Below, piece by piece: positions 16,080-22,412 of a stretch of 22,412 nucleotides of DNA (within the stretch, counting starts at the first letter, position 1; every line of letters starts with the position of its first letter). Source of the stretch: VFZP01 sp043730365 (GTDB taxonomy: Bacteria > Acidobacteriota > Terriglobia > Bryobacterales > Bryobacteraceae); contig JAYTKJ010000788.1 in assembly GCA_043730365.1 (NCBI GenBank), positions 1 through 22,412 on the forward strand, read 5' to 3'. The translations under genes and the position numbers were made by a program. Under the pieces are notes generated by a model. It was given only the letters and a program-made list of their open reading frames with translations, was not told the origin of the DNA and ran no database searches.

Positions 16080-17171
16080 GTGAACAACCCGATTCTCTCC
16101 CGCCGGCAGTGGCTGGGCGGGGCAGTGCTACCACTAGTGGCGGCAGGCTCACGCAGCCGCACCGAAGTTTCCATCCGTGGCGATCAGTTCTTCCTCAACG
16201 GACAACCCACTTATCAGGGACGCACCTTTGAGGGACAGCGCATCGAGGGTCTGCTGATGAACTCGCGAATGATCCAGGGCGTGTATGACGACCTGAATCC
16301 GGAAACCGCGGTGCGCTGGAAGTATCCAGACACCGGCAAGTGGTCCGCCGAGCGCAACAACAAAGAGTACCTGGCAGCGATGCCCGCCTGGCGGCGAAAC
16401 GGCCTGCTCGGGTTCACCATCGGCGTGCAGGGCGGCAGTCCGGAGGGCTACTCGAAACTGCAGCCCTGGCACAATAGCGGCTACGGCGAAGATGGCTCGC
16501 TCCGGCCTGAATTCTTCAAGCGGCTTGATCGCATTCTACGCCGTGCCGACGAGCTGGGCATGGTGGCGATCGTCAATTATTTCTATTTTGGCCAGGACGA
16601 GCGGCTGAAAGATACCGCGGCGGTGGAGCGCGCCGCGGTCGAGACCACCAGATGGATTCTCACGCGGGGCTATCGTCACGTGATCGTCGACGTGGTGAAC
16701 GAGGCCAACAATCGGGGCTATCAACAGCCGGCCCTGCAGGCGGCCAACGTGCATGAGCTGATCGAAAAAATCAAAGCCGTGAACGTGGGCGGGCGGCGTT
16801 TGCTCATCAGCACCAGCTTCAACGGCAACACGATCCCTACCGACAAAGTGGTGGCAGCCTCGGACTTCGTGCTGCTGCATGGCAACGGCGTGTCCGATCC
16901 GAACCGCATCGCCGAAATGGTGTCGATCGTGCGCAAGTTGCCGTCGTGGCGCACCATGCCAATTGTCTTCAACGAGGACGATCATTTCAACTTCGATCAG
17001 CCGCTGAGCAACATGCGCAAGGCGATTGAGTCCTACGCCTCCTGGGGCTATTTCGATCCGGGCAAGAACGACTACGATGATGGTTATCAATCGATGCCCG
17101 TCAACTGGGCCATCAATTCGCCACGCAAGAAAGCCTTCTTTCAATTCGTCAAGCAGGTGACTGGGCAGTGA
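16080..17171 (+). CDS. Tat-exported glycoside hydrolase, GH5-like (clan GH-A) (363 aa)
   Basis: The start is GTG at 16080, seven bases after the previous stop. An upstream in-frame ATG (16023) would add 19 unlikely residues inside the preceding gene. The N-terminus MNNPILSRRQWLGGAVLPLV carries a twin-arginine signal (SRRQWLG), so export as a folded protein is likely. The rest reads as a TIM-barrel glycosidase. Glu208 in VDVVNEANN matches the acid/base Glu after strand 4 of clan GH-A (the NE motif), and Glu299 in IVFNEDDHFNF is the likely nucleophile; their 91-residue spacing is normal for GH5. Trp-rich and Asn-rich segments fit sugar binding. The substrate is unknown. The next gene overlaps its stop (GTGA), implying translational coupling with the oxidoreductase. 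Confidence 0.75.
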   Translation: MNNPILSRRQWLGGAVLPLVAAGSRSRTEVSIRGDQFFLNGQPTYQGRTFEGQRIEGLLMNSRMIQGVYDDLNPETAVRWKYPDTGKWSAERNNKEYLAAMPAWRRNGLLGFTIGVQGGSPEGYSKLQPWHNSGYGEDGSLRPEFFKRLDRILRRADELGMVAIVNYFYFGQDERLKDTAAVERAAVETTRWILTRGYRHVIVDVVNEANNRGYQQPALQAANVHELIEKIKAVNVGGRRLLISTSFNGNTIPTDKVVAASDFVLLHGNGVSDPNRIAEMVSIVRKLPSWRTMPIVFNEDDHFNFDQPLSNMRKAIESYASWGYFDPGKNDYDDGYQSMPVNWAINSPRKKAFFQFVKQVTGQ

Positions 17172-18184
17172 GTGCGCGGCTGCGCGGCGCCATCGCCGGC
17201 TGCGGTTTCTTTGCACAGTTTCACCTCGACGCGTGGCGGCGCATGCCGGACGTTGACCTGGTGGCCGCCTGTGATCCAGATCGGGAACGGGCCCAAGCTG
17301 CCGCTCCTCGCGCCTATCGCACGCTCGCCGAGATGCTCGATGCCGAGCGCTCCTTGGATTTTGTCGATATCGCTACGCGCCCCGAGACTCACGCGGAGCT
17401 GGTGCGCCTGGCGATGGATCGCCGTGTGTCCGTCATTTGCCAAAAGCCTATGGCGCCCACGTTGGGCGAGGCGATCGAGATGGCGCGCCACGCCGCCCAG
17501 TCCGGCGGGCGGCTGATGATTCACGAAAATTGGCGTTGGCAGCCGTGGTACCGCCAGATGAAGGAGCGCCTCGCGGCCGGCGAAATTGGCGACGTGGTTA
17601 CCTACCATTTCCGCATTCGCAAACGGGACGGCGCCGGCCCCGAGCCCTATCTGGCGCAGCCATATTTCCGGCAGATGCCGCGGCTGCTGATTCACGAGAC
17701 GATGGTTCATCCCATCGACACCGCGCGCTTCCTGTTTGGCGATCTTCGCACGATCTCGGCACATCTCAGCCGCCGTAATTCCCTGATCGCCGGGGAAGAC
17801 TGTTGCCAGTTGGTGCTGGCGCACGCCGGCGGCGTCACCGGTCTGGCCGACGGCAATCGCTTTGTCGACCTAGCCCCGGATTCGCCCCCGCTCGGCGATG
17901 CGGAATTTGAAGGCGAACGTGGCGTATTGCGGGTTGAGGCGACGGGCGACATCACGCGCAACGGGCAAACTGTTTGGCGCAACGACGTGCGCTCCGGGTA
18001 TCGCGGGGACAGCGTTCTGGCCACGCAGCGGCACTTTGTCGACTGCCTGCGGAGTGACGCCGCGTTTGAAACGTCCGCCTCGGATTATTTGCACAGTTTC
18101 GCCGCCGTAGAAGCGGCCTACCGCAGCGCCACGCTGGCAGGCGCCGCCGTTTCCGCAGGCCCCCCTGAATCCCTGGCATCATAG
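17168..18184 (+). CDS. Gfo/Idh/MocA family NAD(P)-dependent oxidoreductase (338 aa)
   Basis: This is a cytoplasmic dehydrogenase of the Gfo/Idh/MocA family, whose members oxidise or reduce sugars, inositols and related polyols. The N-terminal Rossmann fold shows GAIAGCGFFAQFH (G11-x-G13-x-x-A16). The family EKP motif reads QKP here (Q92-K93-P94); the catalytic Lys is kept but the Glu is changed. The C-terminal domain has HETMVHPIDTARFLFGD with His181 and Asp184 in the usual substrate/catalytic positions, and the length is typical. Translation starts at a GTG that overlaps the glycosidase stop as GTGA. The pairing suggests it acts on the sugar released by the glycosidase, which is inference. 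The kinase/phosphatase gene follows 12 bases later. Confidence 0.93.
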   Translation: MSARLRGAIAGCGFFAQFHLDAWRRMPDVDLVAACDPDRERAQAAAPRAYRTLAEMLDAERSLDFVDIATRPETHAELVRLAMDRRVSVICQKPMAPTLGEAIEMARHAAQSGGRLMIHENWRWQPWYRQMKERLAAGEIGDVVTYHFRIRKRDGAGPEPYLAQPYFRQMPRLLIHETMVHPIDTARFLFGDLRTISAHLSRRNSLIAGEDCCQLVLAHAGGVTGLADGNRFVDLAPDSPPLGDAEFEGERGVLRVEATGDITRNGQTVWRNDVRSGYRGDSVLATQRHFVDCLRSDAAFETSASDYLHSFAAVEAAYRSATLAGAAVSAGPPESLAS

Positions 18185-18196
18185 AAGAACCCCTGA

Positions 18197-19447
18197 ATGC
18201 GCATTACGATTCCCGAGCTCTCGCTCGTGCTGCTCATCGGTCCATCTGGCTCGGGAAAGTCAACATTCGCGGCTCGCCACTTCCGGTCGTCGGAGGTGCT
18301 CAGTTTGGACGCTGTTCGGTGGATGATTGCCGACGGCGAGACCGATGAGGCGTCACAGGAAGCCGCCTGGGGCGCGCTGCTCGAGTTAGCCGCACGTCGT
18401 ATGGACCTGGGCCGGTTGACAGTGATCGATGCTGCCCTGGTCCCGGTTGCCCGACGTGAACCGTTGCTGCAGTTAGCCGCCGAACATCATTACATCCCGG
18501 CCGCTTTCGTCTTTGCGCTGCCTGAGCCTACCTGTCAGATATGGAACGGCCAACGGCTTGACGCGTCGGCTAGCCCGCATCGCGTGTCCGAGGAGCACGC
18601 CCAACTGCTGGCGGGTGAACTTGGTTTGGCAGAGGAAGGGTTTCGCCGCACCTTTCGTTTCGCATCGCCGGAGGAGCTAGGCGGAGCCGAAATCAACCGG
18701 CTGCCGTTGTGGAGTAATCGCCGGGACGAAACCGGTCCGTTCGATCTGATCGGCTCGGTGCACGGGCACTACGACGAGTTGTTGCAGTTGCTGGCGAAAC
18801 TTGGCTACCTTGTGGACCCAGTGATTCAGCATCCACAAGGCCGCAAACTGGTGTTTCTCGGAGACCTGATTGACCATGGCCCGCGCAACGCAGATGTTCT
18901 GGGTCTGGTGATGCGCGCCGTCGATGCGGGCGTTGCCTACTCGGTGCCGGGCAATCACGAGGCCCGGCTGGTGCGCTGGCTGCGGGGGGAGAAGATGGAG
19001 ATCGATGACCGCCTGGCGCCGTTGATCGTCGAATTTCAAGCGGCGTCTCCCGAGTTTCGCCAACTGGCTGAAACATTCCTGGATTCCTCGGTCAGCCACT
19101 ACGTGTTTGATGGCGGCAACCTGGTGGCAGCGCATGCGGGGATGAAAGAGTGCTTACAGGGGCGCGGCTCGTCGGCCGTTCGTGCCTTCGCATTGCACGG
19201 AGAATCGCCAGGAGAAAACGAGAGCGACGCTGCTGCCGAGCCTCCCGCTTGGGTATTGGAATACCAGGGCGCGGCTCGCGTGATCTACTCGCACCCGGGC
19301 GTCTCCGAACCGCTCTGGTTGAACCAAACCGTCAATATCGGGACCGCCGCGCTGCCGGGTGGCTGCCTCACCGCTTTCCGCTTTCCGGAGTTGCAAGTGG
19401 AGTCGGTTCCGCTCGCGGCGCCGAGCAGGCTGGCGGCGACGCTTTAG
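18197..19447 (+). CDS. Pnkp-like polynucleotide kinase/phosphatase lacking the ligase domain; phosphatase site degenerate (416 aa)
   Basis: The N-terminal domain (about 1-165) is an AAA_33-type 5'-OH polynucleotide kinase. It has P-loop GPSGSGKST (Lys21, Ser22), a following LDAVR with Asp38 and Arg41, and TVIDAALV. The C-terminal domain (about 180-416) is a calcineurin-like metallophosphatase. Compared with the nine active-site residues I recall for Clostridium thermocellum Pnkp, His189, Asp223, Asn253, His254, His313 and His366 are kept. Asp187 is Ser (IGSVHG instead of IGDVHG), Arg237 is His (GDLIDHG), and Asp392 is Gly (NIGTAA); beyond the first motif the numbering is shifted by exactly ten. 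The lid motif CQxRNxxR reads CQIWNGQR. The RNA ligase domain of full Pnkp (about 870 aa) is absent and no Hen1 gene is nearby. The kinase may be active; phosphatase activity is doubtful. PrpE-like nucleotide hydrolase fusion is an alternative name. Confidence 0.85.
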   Translation: MRITIPELSLVLLIGPSGSGKSTFAARHFRSSEVLSLDAVRWMIADGETDEASQEAAWGALLELAARRMDLGRLTVIDAALVPVARREPLLQLAAEHHYIPAAFVFALPEPTCQIWNGQRLDASASPHRVSEEHAQLLAGELGLAEEGFRRTFRFASPEELGGAEINRLPLWSNRRDETGPFDLIGSVHGHYDELLQLLAKLGYLVDPVIQHPQGRKLVFLGDLIDHGPRNADVLGLVMRAVDAGVAYSVPGNHEARLVRWLRGEKMEIDDRLAPLIVEFQAASPEFRQLAETFLDSSVSHYVFDGGNLVAAHAGMKECLQGRGSSAVRAFALHGESPGENESDAAAEPPAWVLEYQGAARVIYSHPGVSEPLWLNQTVNIGTAALPGGCLTAFRFPELQVESVPLAAPSRLAATL

Positions 19448-19455
19448 AATAGACT

Positions 19456-21060
19456 ATGCGGCTTGGCATCGATTTCGGAACAACCAGAATTGTCGTGGCG
19501 GCGGTGGATCGCGGTAACTATCCGGTGATCGCTTTTGAAACACCGGCAGGCGATAGGCGGGAATGGTTTCCGTCTCTGGTGGCTGCCTCCCAGGGCCATT
19601 TCCTTTTTGGATGGCAGGCTTGGGCCGCACAGGAAGATCCGGCGGCGACCATTTTGCGATCGCTCAAGCGCTTTCTGCCGGAAGCCGGGCCGCAAACCCA
19701 GGTTGAAATTGGCGGGCTGAGTGGCGCGATGCTGGATCTGCTCACCGGATTGGCTGCGGCTCTTCGGACTGCGTTGGTGGAATCCTACCCGCGCCTCAAA
19801 GCGGGCGAGGAAACGCTCGAGGTGTTTCTCGGCGTGCCGGCCAACGCCAACGGCAATCAACGATTCCTCACGGCGGAGGCTTTCCGCCGCGCCGGCTTCG
19901 ATGTGTTGGGTTTGCTCAATGAGCCGTCGGCCGCCAGTGTCGAGTTTGGTCATTCGCTAGGCGCCACGGGCCGGCCGCAGCAACTGATTGCGGTCTACGA
20001 TCTCGGTGGCGGCACCTTTGATGCTTCGCTGGTGGAGTTAGCCGATCAGCGTCACGAGGTGCTTAGCAACGAAGGTATTCCGGTCTTGGGCGGCGACGAT
20101 TTTGATGAGCTACTGGCGGAGATGGCCATCGAGGCGGCCGGTTTGAGCGCAGCCGAGCGCGAGTCTCTCACCCAGGCCGAGTTGTTCCGCCTCCACGAAG
20201 AATCGCGGGAGAAGAAAGAGGCGCTGGCGCCGACTAGCCGTCGATTGCAGATCGATCTCGATCGCGCGCGCCAGGGCTGGCCGGTCGCGGTGGTGCCGGT
20301 GGCCGATTTCTACGCTCGCAGCCAGCCGCTGATAGACGAGACCATTCATGCGGTTGAGGATCTGGTGGAAGGCCGCGAGGGGCGCGTCTCCACCATCTAT
20401 GTCACCGGCGGCGGCAGTGACTTGCCTATGGTGGCTCGGGCCCTGAAAGATCGCTTCGGCCGGAAAGTGCGGCGCTCCCAGTATGCCCGCTCGGCGACTG
20501 CCATCGGATTGGCTATCCGCGCCGATACCCAGGCCGGCTATCAGCTGCGCGAGAAGTTTACCCGGAATTTCGGAGTCTGGCGCGAAGCCGATTCCGGGCG
20601 CTCCGTGATTTTTGACCCGCTCTTTCTCAAAGGCACGCCCTTGCCGAATGTCGGCGACCTTCCTCTTGCCGTTACGCGCCAATATCCTCCGGCCCACAAC
20701 ATTGGCCACTTCCGGTATCTGGAATGCAGCCATACCTCACCGGACGGACGGCCGGCGGGTGAAGTGATGCTATGGGACGAAATCTATTTTCCTTTCGACC
20801 CGGCCCTCCGCGATCGCTTCGATCTGGCGAAGCTGGAAGTGGTGCGGCTCGACTGGACTCCGGCGTTGGAAGTGGAAGAAAAATACGAGTGCGACTCCAG
20901 CGGCACCGTTACGGTCACCATCTCAAATCGCACGACCGGCTATCATCGCAGTTTCCGATTGGGCCGTTGGTCGGTGCCGGAAGGGCCGATCAAGTCCGCC
21001 CCTAAACGGAAGGCTCCGGTCAAGCGTTCGGCCGCCAAGCGCGCGGGTGCGGGGAACTGA
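19456..21060 (+). CDS. Hsp70-like protein without canonical lid, basic C-terminal tail (534 aa)
   Basis: The N-terminus is an actin-fold Hsp70 nucleotide-binding domain (about 1-355): phosphate-1 loop LGIDFGTTRIVVA, linker-side VPANANGNQRF, NEPSAAS, phosphate-2 YDLGGGTFD (181-189) and adenosine loop VTGGGSD (316-322), then RSATAIGLAI. After it comes a beta-rich domain (about 370-510) with little similarity to the DnaK substrate-binding domain. The chain then ends in a Lys/Arg/Pro/Ala tail (KSAPKRKAPVKRSAAKR) in place of the helical lid, so it is about 100 residues shorter than DnaK. It is not the housekeeping DnaK; no grpE or dnaJ is nearby. The gene follows the Pnkp-like stop by 8 bases with a poor ribosome binding site, suggesting translational coupling. 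The tail suggests contact with nucleic acid or acidic partners (inference). Confidence 0.85.
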   Translation: MRLGIDFGTTRIVVAAVDRGNYPVIAFETPAGDRREWFPSLVAASQGHFLFGWQAWAAQEDPAATILRSLKRFLPEAGPQTQVEIGGLSGAMLDLLTGLAAALRTALVESYPRLKAGEETLEVFLGVPANANGNQRFLTAEAFRRAGFDVLGLLNEPSAASVEFGHSLGATGRPQQLIAVYDLGGGTFDASLVELADQRHEVLSNEGIPVLGGDDFDELLAEMAIEAAGLSAAERESLTQAELFRLHEESREKKEALAPTSRRLQIDLDRARQGWPVAVVPVADFYARSQPLIDETIHAVEDLVEGREGRVSTIYVTGGGSDLPMVARALKDRFGRKVRRSQYARSATAIGLAIRADTQAGYQLREKFTRNFGVWREADSGRSVIFDPLFLKGTPLPNVGDLPLAVTRQYPPAHNIGHFRYLECSHTSPDGRPAGEVMLWDEIYFPFDPALRDRFDLAKLEVVRLDWTPALEVEEKYECDSSGTVTVTISNRTTGYHRSFRLGRWSVPEGPIKSAPKRKAPVKRSAAKRAGAGN

Positions 21061-21071
21061 AAACGGTCTGA

Positions 21072-22187
21072 ATGTCGAATCTCTTGAAGCCTTCGTTGAA
21101 CTGGTTGCTGGTGTGTATACCGCTGGCGGTGTGGCTGGAGCATGCGCGGCCGGAGTCGCATACCGCCATTTTTTTCGCCGCGTGTTTGGCGGTGTTGCCT
21201 CTGGCCGGTTGGCTCGGCCACGCCACCGAGCATCTGGCCGAGCGCACGGGGGAGGGAATTGGCGGGTTGTTGAACGCCACCTTCGGCAACGCGGCCGAGT
21301 TGATCATCGCGATCAGCGCGCTCCGGCAGGGGCTCTTTTCGGTGGTGAAGGCCTCACTGACCGGCTCGATCATCGGGAACATCCTGCTGGTGCTCGGAGC
21401 CGCATGCCTGGCCGGCGGTCTCAAGTACCGGACCCAGCGCTTCAACGCGGCGGCGGCCCGCTCGCAAGCCACGATGCTGACGCTGGCGGCGATCGCCATG
21501 GTTGTGCCCGCAGCGTATCATTTTTTGGTGGCCGGTGAACCGGCCGGGGCCGCAGTCGACATGGCCCGGCGCGAATCAGATTTGAGTCTGGAGATTTCCA
21601 TCGTTCTTTTGGTGACGTACGGACTCAGTTTGCTCTTCAGTTTGCGTACGCATAAACAGCTTTTCACCGGCGTGGTGGAAGCGGACGAAGTTGATGAGAA
21701 GGCCGTGACTTGGCCGCTGAGCCGCGCCCTCGGGGTGCTGGCGGTGGCGACGGGTCTGATTGCCTGGATGAGCGAGATCCTCGTAGGATCGGTCCAGCAA
21801 GCGGCCCTCCAACTGGGTATGACGAGCGTGTTTGTCGGCGTGATCGTGGTGGCCATCATCGGCAATGCTGCCGAGCACAGCACGGCGATCATGGTGGCCC
21901 GCAAGAATCGCATGGATCTCAGTCTGGCCATCGCCATCGGTTCCAGCATTCAGATCGCGCTCTTTGTCGCACCCGTGTTGGTGGTTGCCAGTCACTTTAT
22001 CGGCCCGCGCCCGATGGACCTCGTGTTTACCCCGGCCGAAGTCATGGCCACGGGGCTGGCCGTCACCATCACCGCCCAGGCGGCTAGTGACGGGGAGTCC
22101 AACTGGTTTGAGGGCGTGCAACTGCTGGCCGTCTATCTGATTCTGGCGATTCTCTTTTTCTTTCTGCCCGAGGCCGCGCACCAGTAA
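21072..22187 (+). CDS. Ca2+/H+ antiporter, CaxA/ChaA-type (CaCA superfamily, 371 aa)
   Basis: This is an inner membrane cation exchanger with about 11 hydrophobic segments in two homologous halves. Each half carries the diagnostic alpha-repeat. The first reads ATFGNAAELIIAI (Gly72-Glu76 in GNAAE) followed by KASLTGSIIGNILLVLG; the second reads VAIIGNAAEHSTAIMVAR (Gly264-Glu268) followed by SLAIAIGSSIQIALFVAP. The paired GNAAE glutamates bind the cation and exchange it for protons in CAX-type proteins. A short charged loop (VEADEVDEKAV, about residues 200-210) separates the halves. Length and both motifs are normal, so it is probably functional. It begins 11 bases after the Hsp70-like stop and ends the compact plus-strand gene run. 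Its role there is unclear. Confidence 0.95.
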   Translation: MSNLLKPSLNWLLVCIPLAVWLEHARPESHTAIFFAACLAVLPLAGWLGHATEHLAERTGEGIGGLLNATFGNAAELIIAISALRQGLFSVVKASLTGSIIGNILLVLGAACLAGGLKYRTQRFNAAAARSQATMLTLAAIAMVVPAAYHFLVAGEPAGAAVDMARRESDLSLEISIVLLVTYGLSLLFSLRTHKQLFTGVVEADEVDEKAVTWPLSRALGVLAVATGLIAWMSEILVGSVQQAALQLGMTSVFVGVIVVAIIGNAAEHSTAIMVARKNRMDLSLAIAIGSSIQIALFVAPVLVVASHFIGPRPMDLVFTPAEVMATGLAVTITAQAASDGESNWFEGVQLLAVYLILAILFFFLPEAAHQ

Positions 22188-22230
22188 GAAGGGCGGGCTA
22201 ACTAACGCGACCGGGGACGTACTGAAAGAT

Positions 22231-22245
22231 CGCGTGATACACGCG
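22231..22245. repeat. Perfect 6-3-6 inverted repeat after the antiporter gene
   Basis: CGCGTG (22231-22236) and CACGCG (22240-22245) are perfect inverted copies around ATA. It lies 44 bases past the antiporter stop, and only a TTTT 13 bases further on resembles a terminator tract. It could be a weak terminator, a protein-binding site, or chance. Confidence 0.35.
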
Positions 22246-22328
22246 CTGGAGAGAGATTTTGATTCAGCAGGGCCACCCACCCGTACACCCGCGGGCGCTT
22301 GAAGCACTCCCTTCCGCTCCGTCGAAAA

Positions 22329-22412
22329 TCACCCCCGTGCTGCCACTGGGACGGGGGTCGGATCCGGGATCTGGTAGCCGAGGCGGCGCAGAGCCTTGAG
22401 GTGGTGTTTGAT
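22329..22412 (-). CDS. C-terminus of a gene entering from the right edge, possibly a transposase
   Basis: A minus-strand frame is open from the right edge to a TGA at 22329-22331, giving 27 residues: IKHHLKALRRLGYQI then PDPTPVPVAARG. The pattern of a basic helix followed by RLGYQ and a proline-rich end resembles the C-termini of some insertion-sequence transposases as I remember them. With so few residues this is only a suggestion, and chance openness is possible. The stop overlaps a GC-rich inverted repeat. Confidence 0.35.
   Translation of the reverse strand: MKHHLKALRRLGYQIPDPTPVPVAARG
22331..22358 (-). terminator. GC-rich inverted repeat at the stop of the right-edge reading frame
   Basis: ACCCCCGT (22331-22338) and ACGGGGGT (22351-22358) are perfect 8-bp inverted copies with a 12-base loop. 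Read on the minus strand the stem ends within the stop codon and is followed by GATTTTC, a short T-rich stretch, so it could end transcription of the gene entering from the right. On the plus strand no T-run follows. Confidence 0.35.

Noticed and set aside
18197..21060. Classical Pnkp-Hen1 RNA repair operon
   Set aside because: No ligase domain and no Hen1-like methyltransferase gene is present; the neighbour is Hsp70-like.
19456..21060. Housekeeping dnaK chaperone locus
   Set aside because: The C-terminal lid is missing, the length is short, and neither grpE nor dnaJ lies nearby.

Overview
This is a chromosomal window of about 60% GC by impression. It has no rRNA, tRNA, CRISPR array or complete mobile element that I can see. 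The gene repertoire suggests a soil-type Acidobacteriota, possibly the Bryobacterales/Solibacter group: a secreted two-domain ester hydrolase, an RND efflux operon with a long TolC-like protein, a small 'MARGWESK' protein, a Tat-exported glycosidase next to a Gfo/Idh oxidoreductase, and a lidless Hsp70. This placement is inference, because no marker gene settles it.

Left part (1-6019). A GT-C type membrane glycosyltransferase runs off the left edge on the minus strand. It overlaps the 3' end of a Uup-like ABC-F ATPase gene by 38 bases. Divergent from that is a secreted alpha/beta hydrolase with a second, decayed hydrolase domain. Its stop codon directly abuts the stop codon of the convergent replicative helicase gene dnaB.

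Middle part (6224-12970). A four-gene minus-strand operon encodes a TetR repressor, a periplasmic adaptor, an RND pump of the HAE1 type and a TolC-like outer membrane channel, with overlaps or 5-base gaps throughout. Upstream of tetR lie an extended -10 promoter and two related 14-bp sites spaced exactly 30 bp apart. This layout fits autorepression of the whole efflux operon.

Right part (12971-22412). A leader with two clear inverted repeats precedes a secreted metzincin-type zinc protease. The protease carries three FN3 domains in perfect 285-bp register, two of them nearly identical in DNA. After a strong hairpin come six tightly packed plus-strand genes: a small helical protein, a Tat-exported GH5-like glycosidase, a Gfo/Idh/MocA oxidoreductase, a Pnkp-like kinase/phosphatase without its ligase, an Hsp70-like protein with a basic tail, and a Ca2+/H+ antiporter. 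A possible transposase C-terminus enters on the minus strand at the right edge.

The most unusual signal is the Pnkp-like protein. Its kinase P-loop and general-base positions are intact. Three of the nine phosphatase active-site positions known from Clostridium thermocellum Pnkp are replaced, and the RNA ligase domain and Hen1 partner are absent. It is packed against the Hsp70-like gene, which suggests a repurposed RNA-end or nucleotide-handling module.
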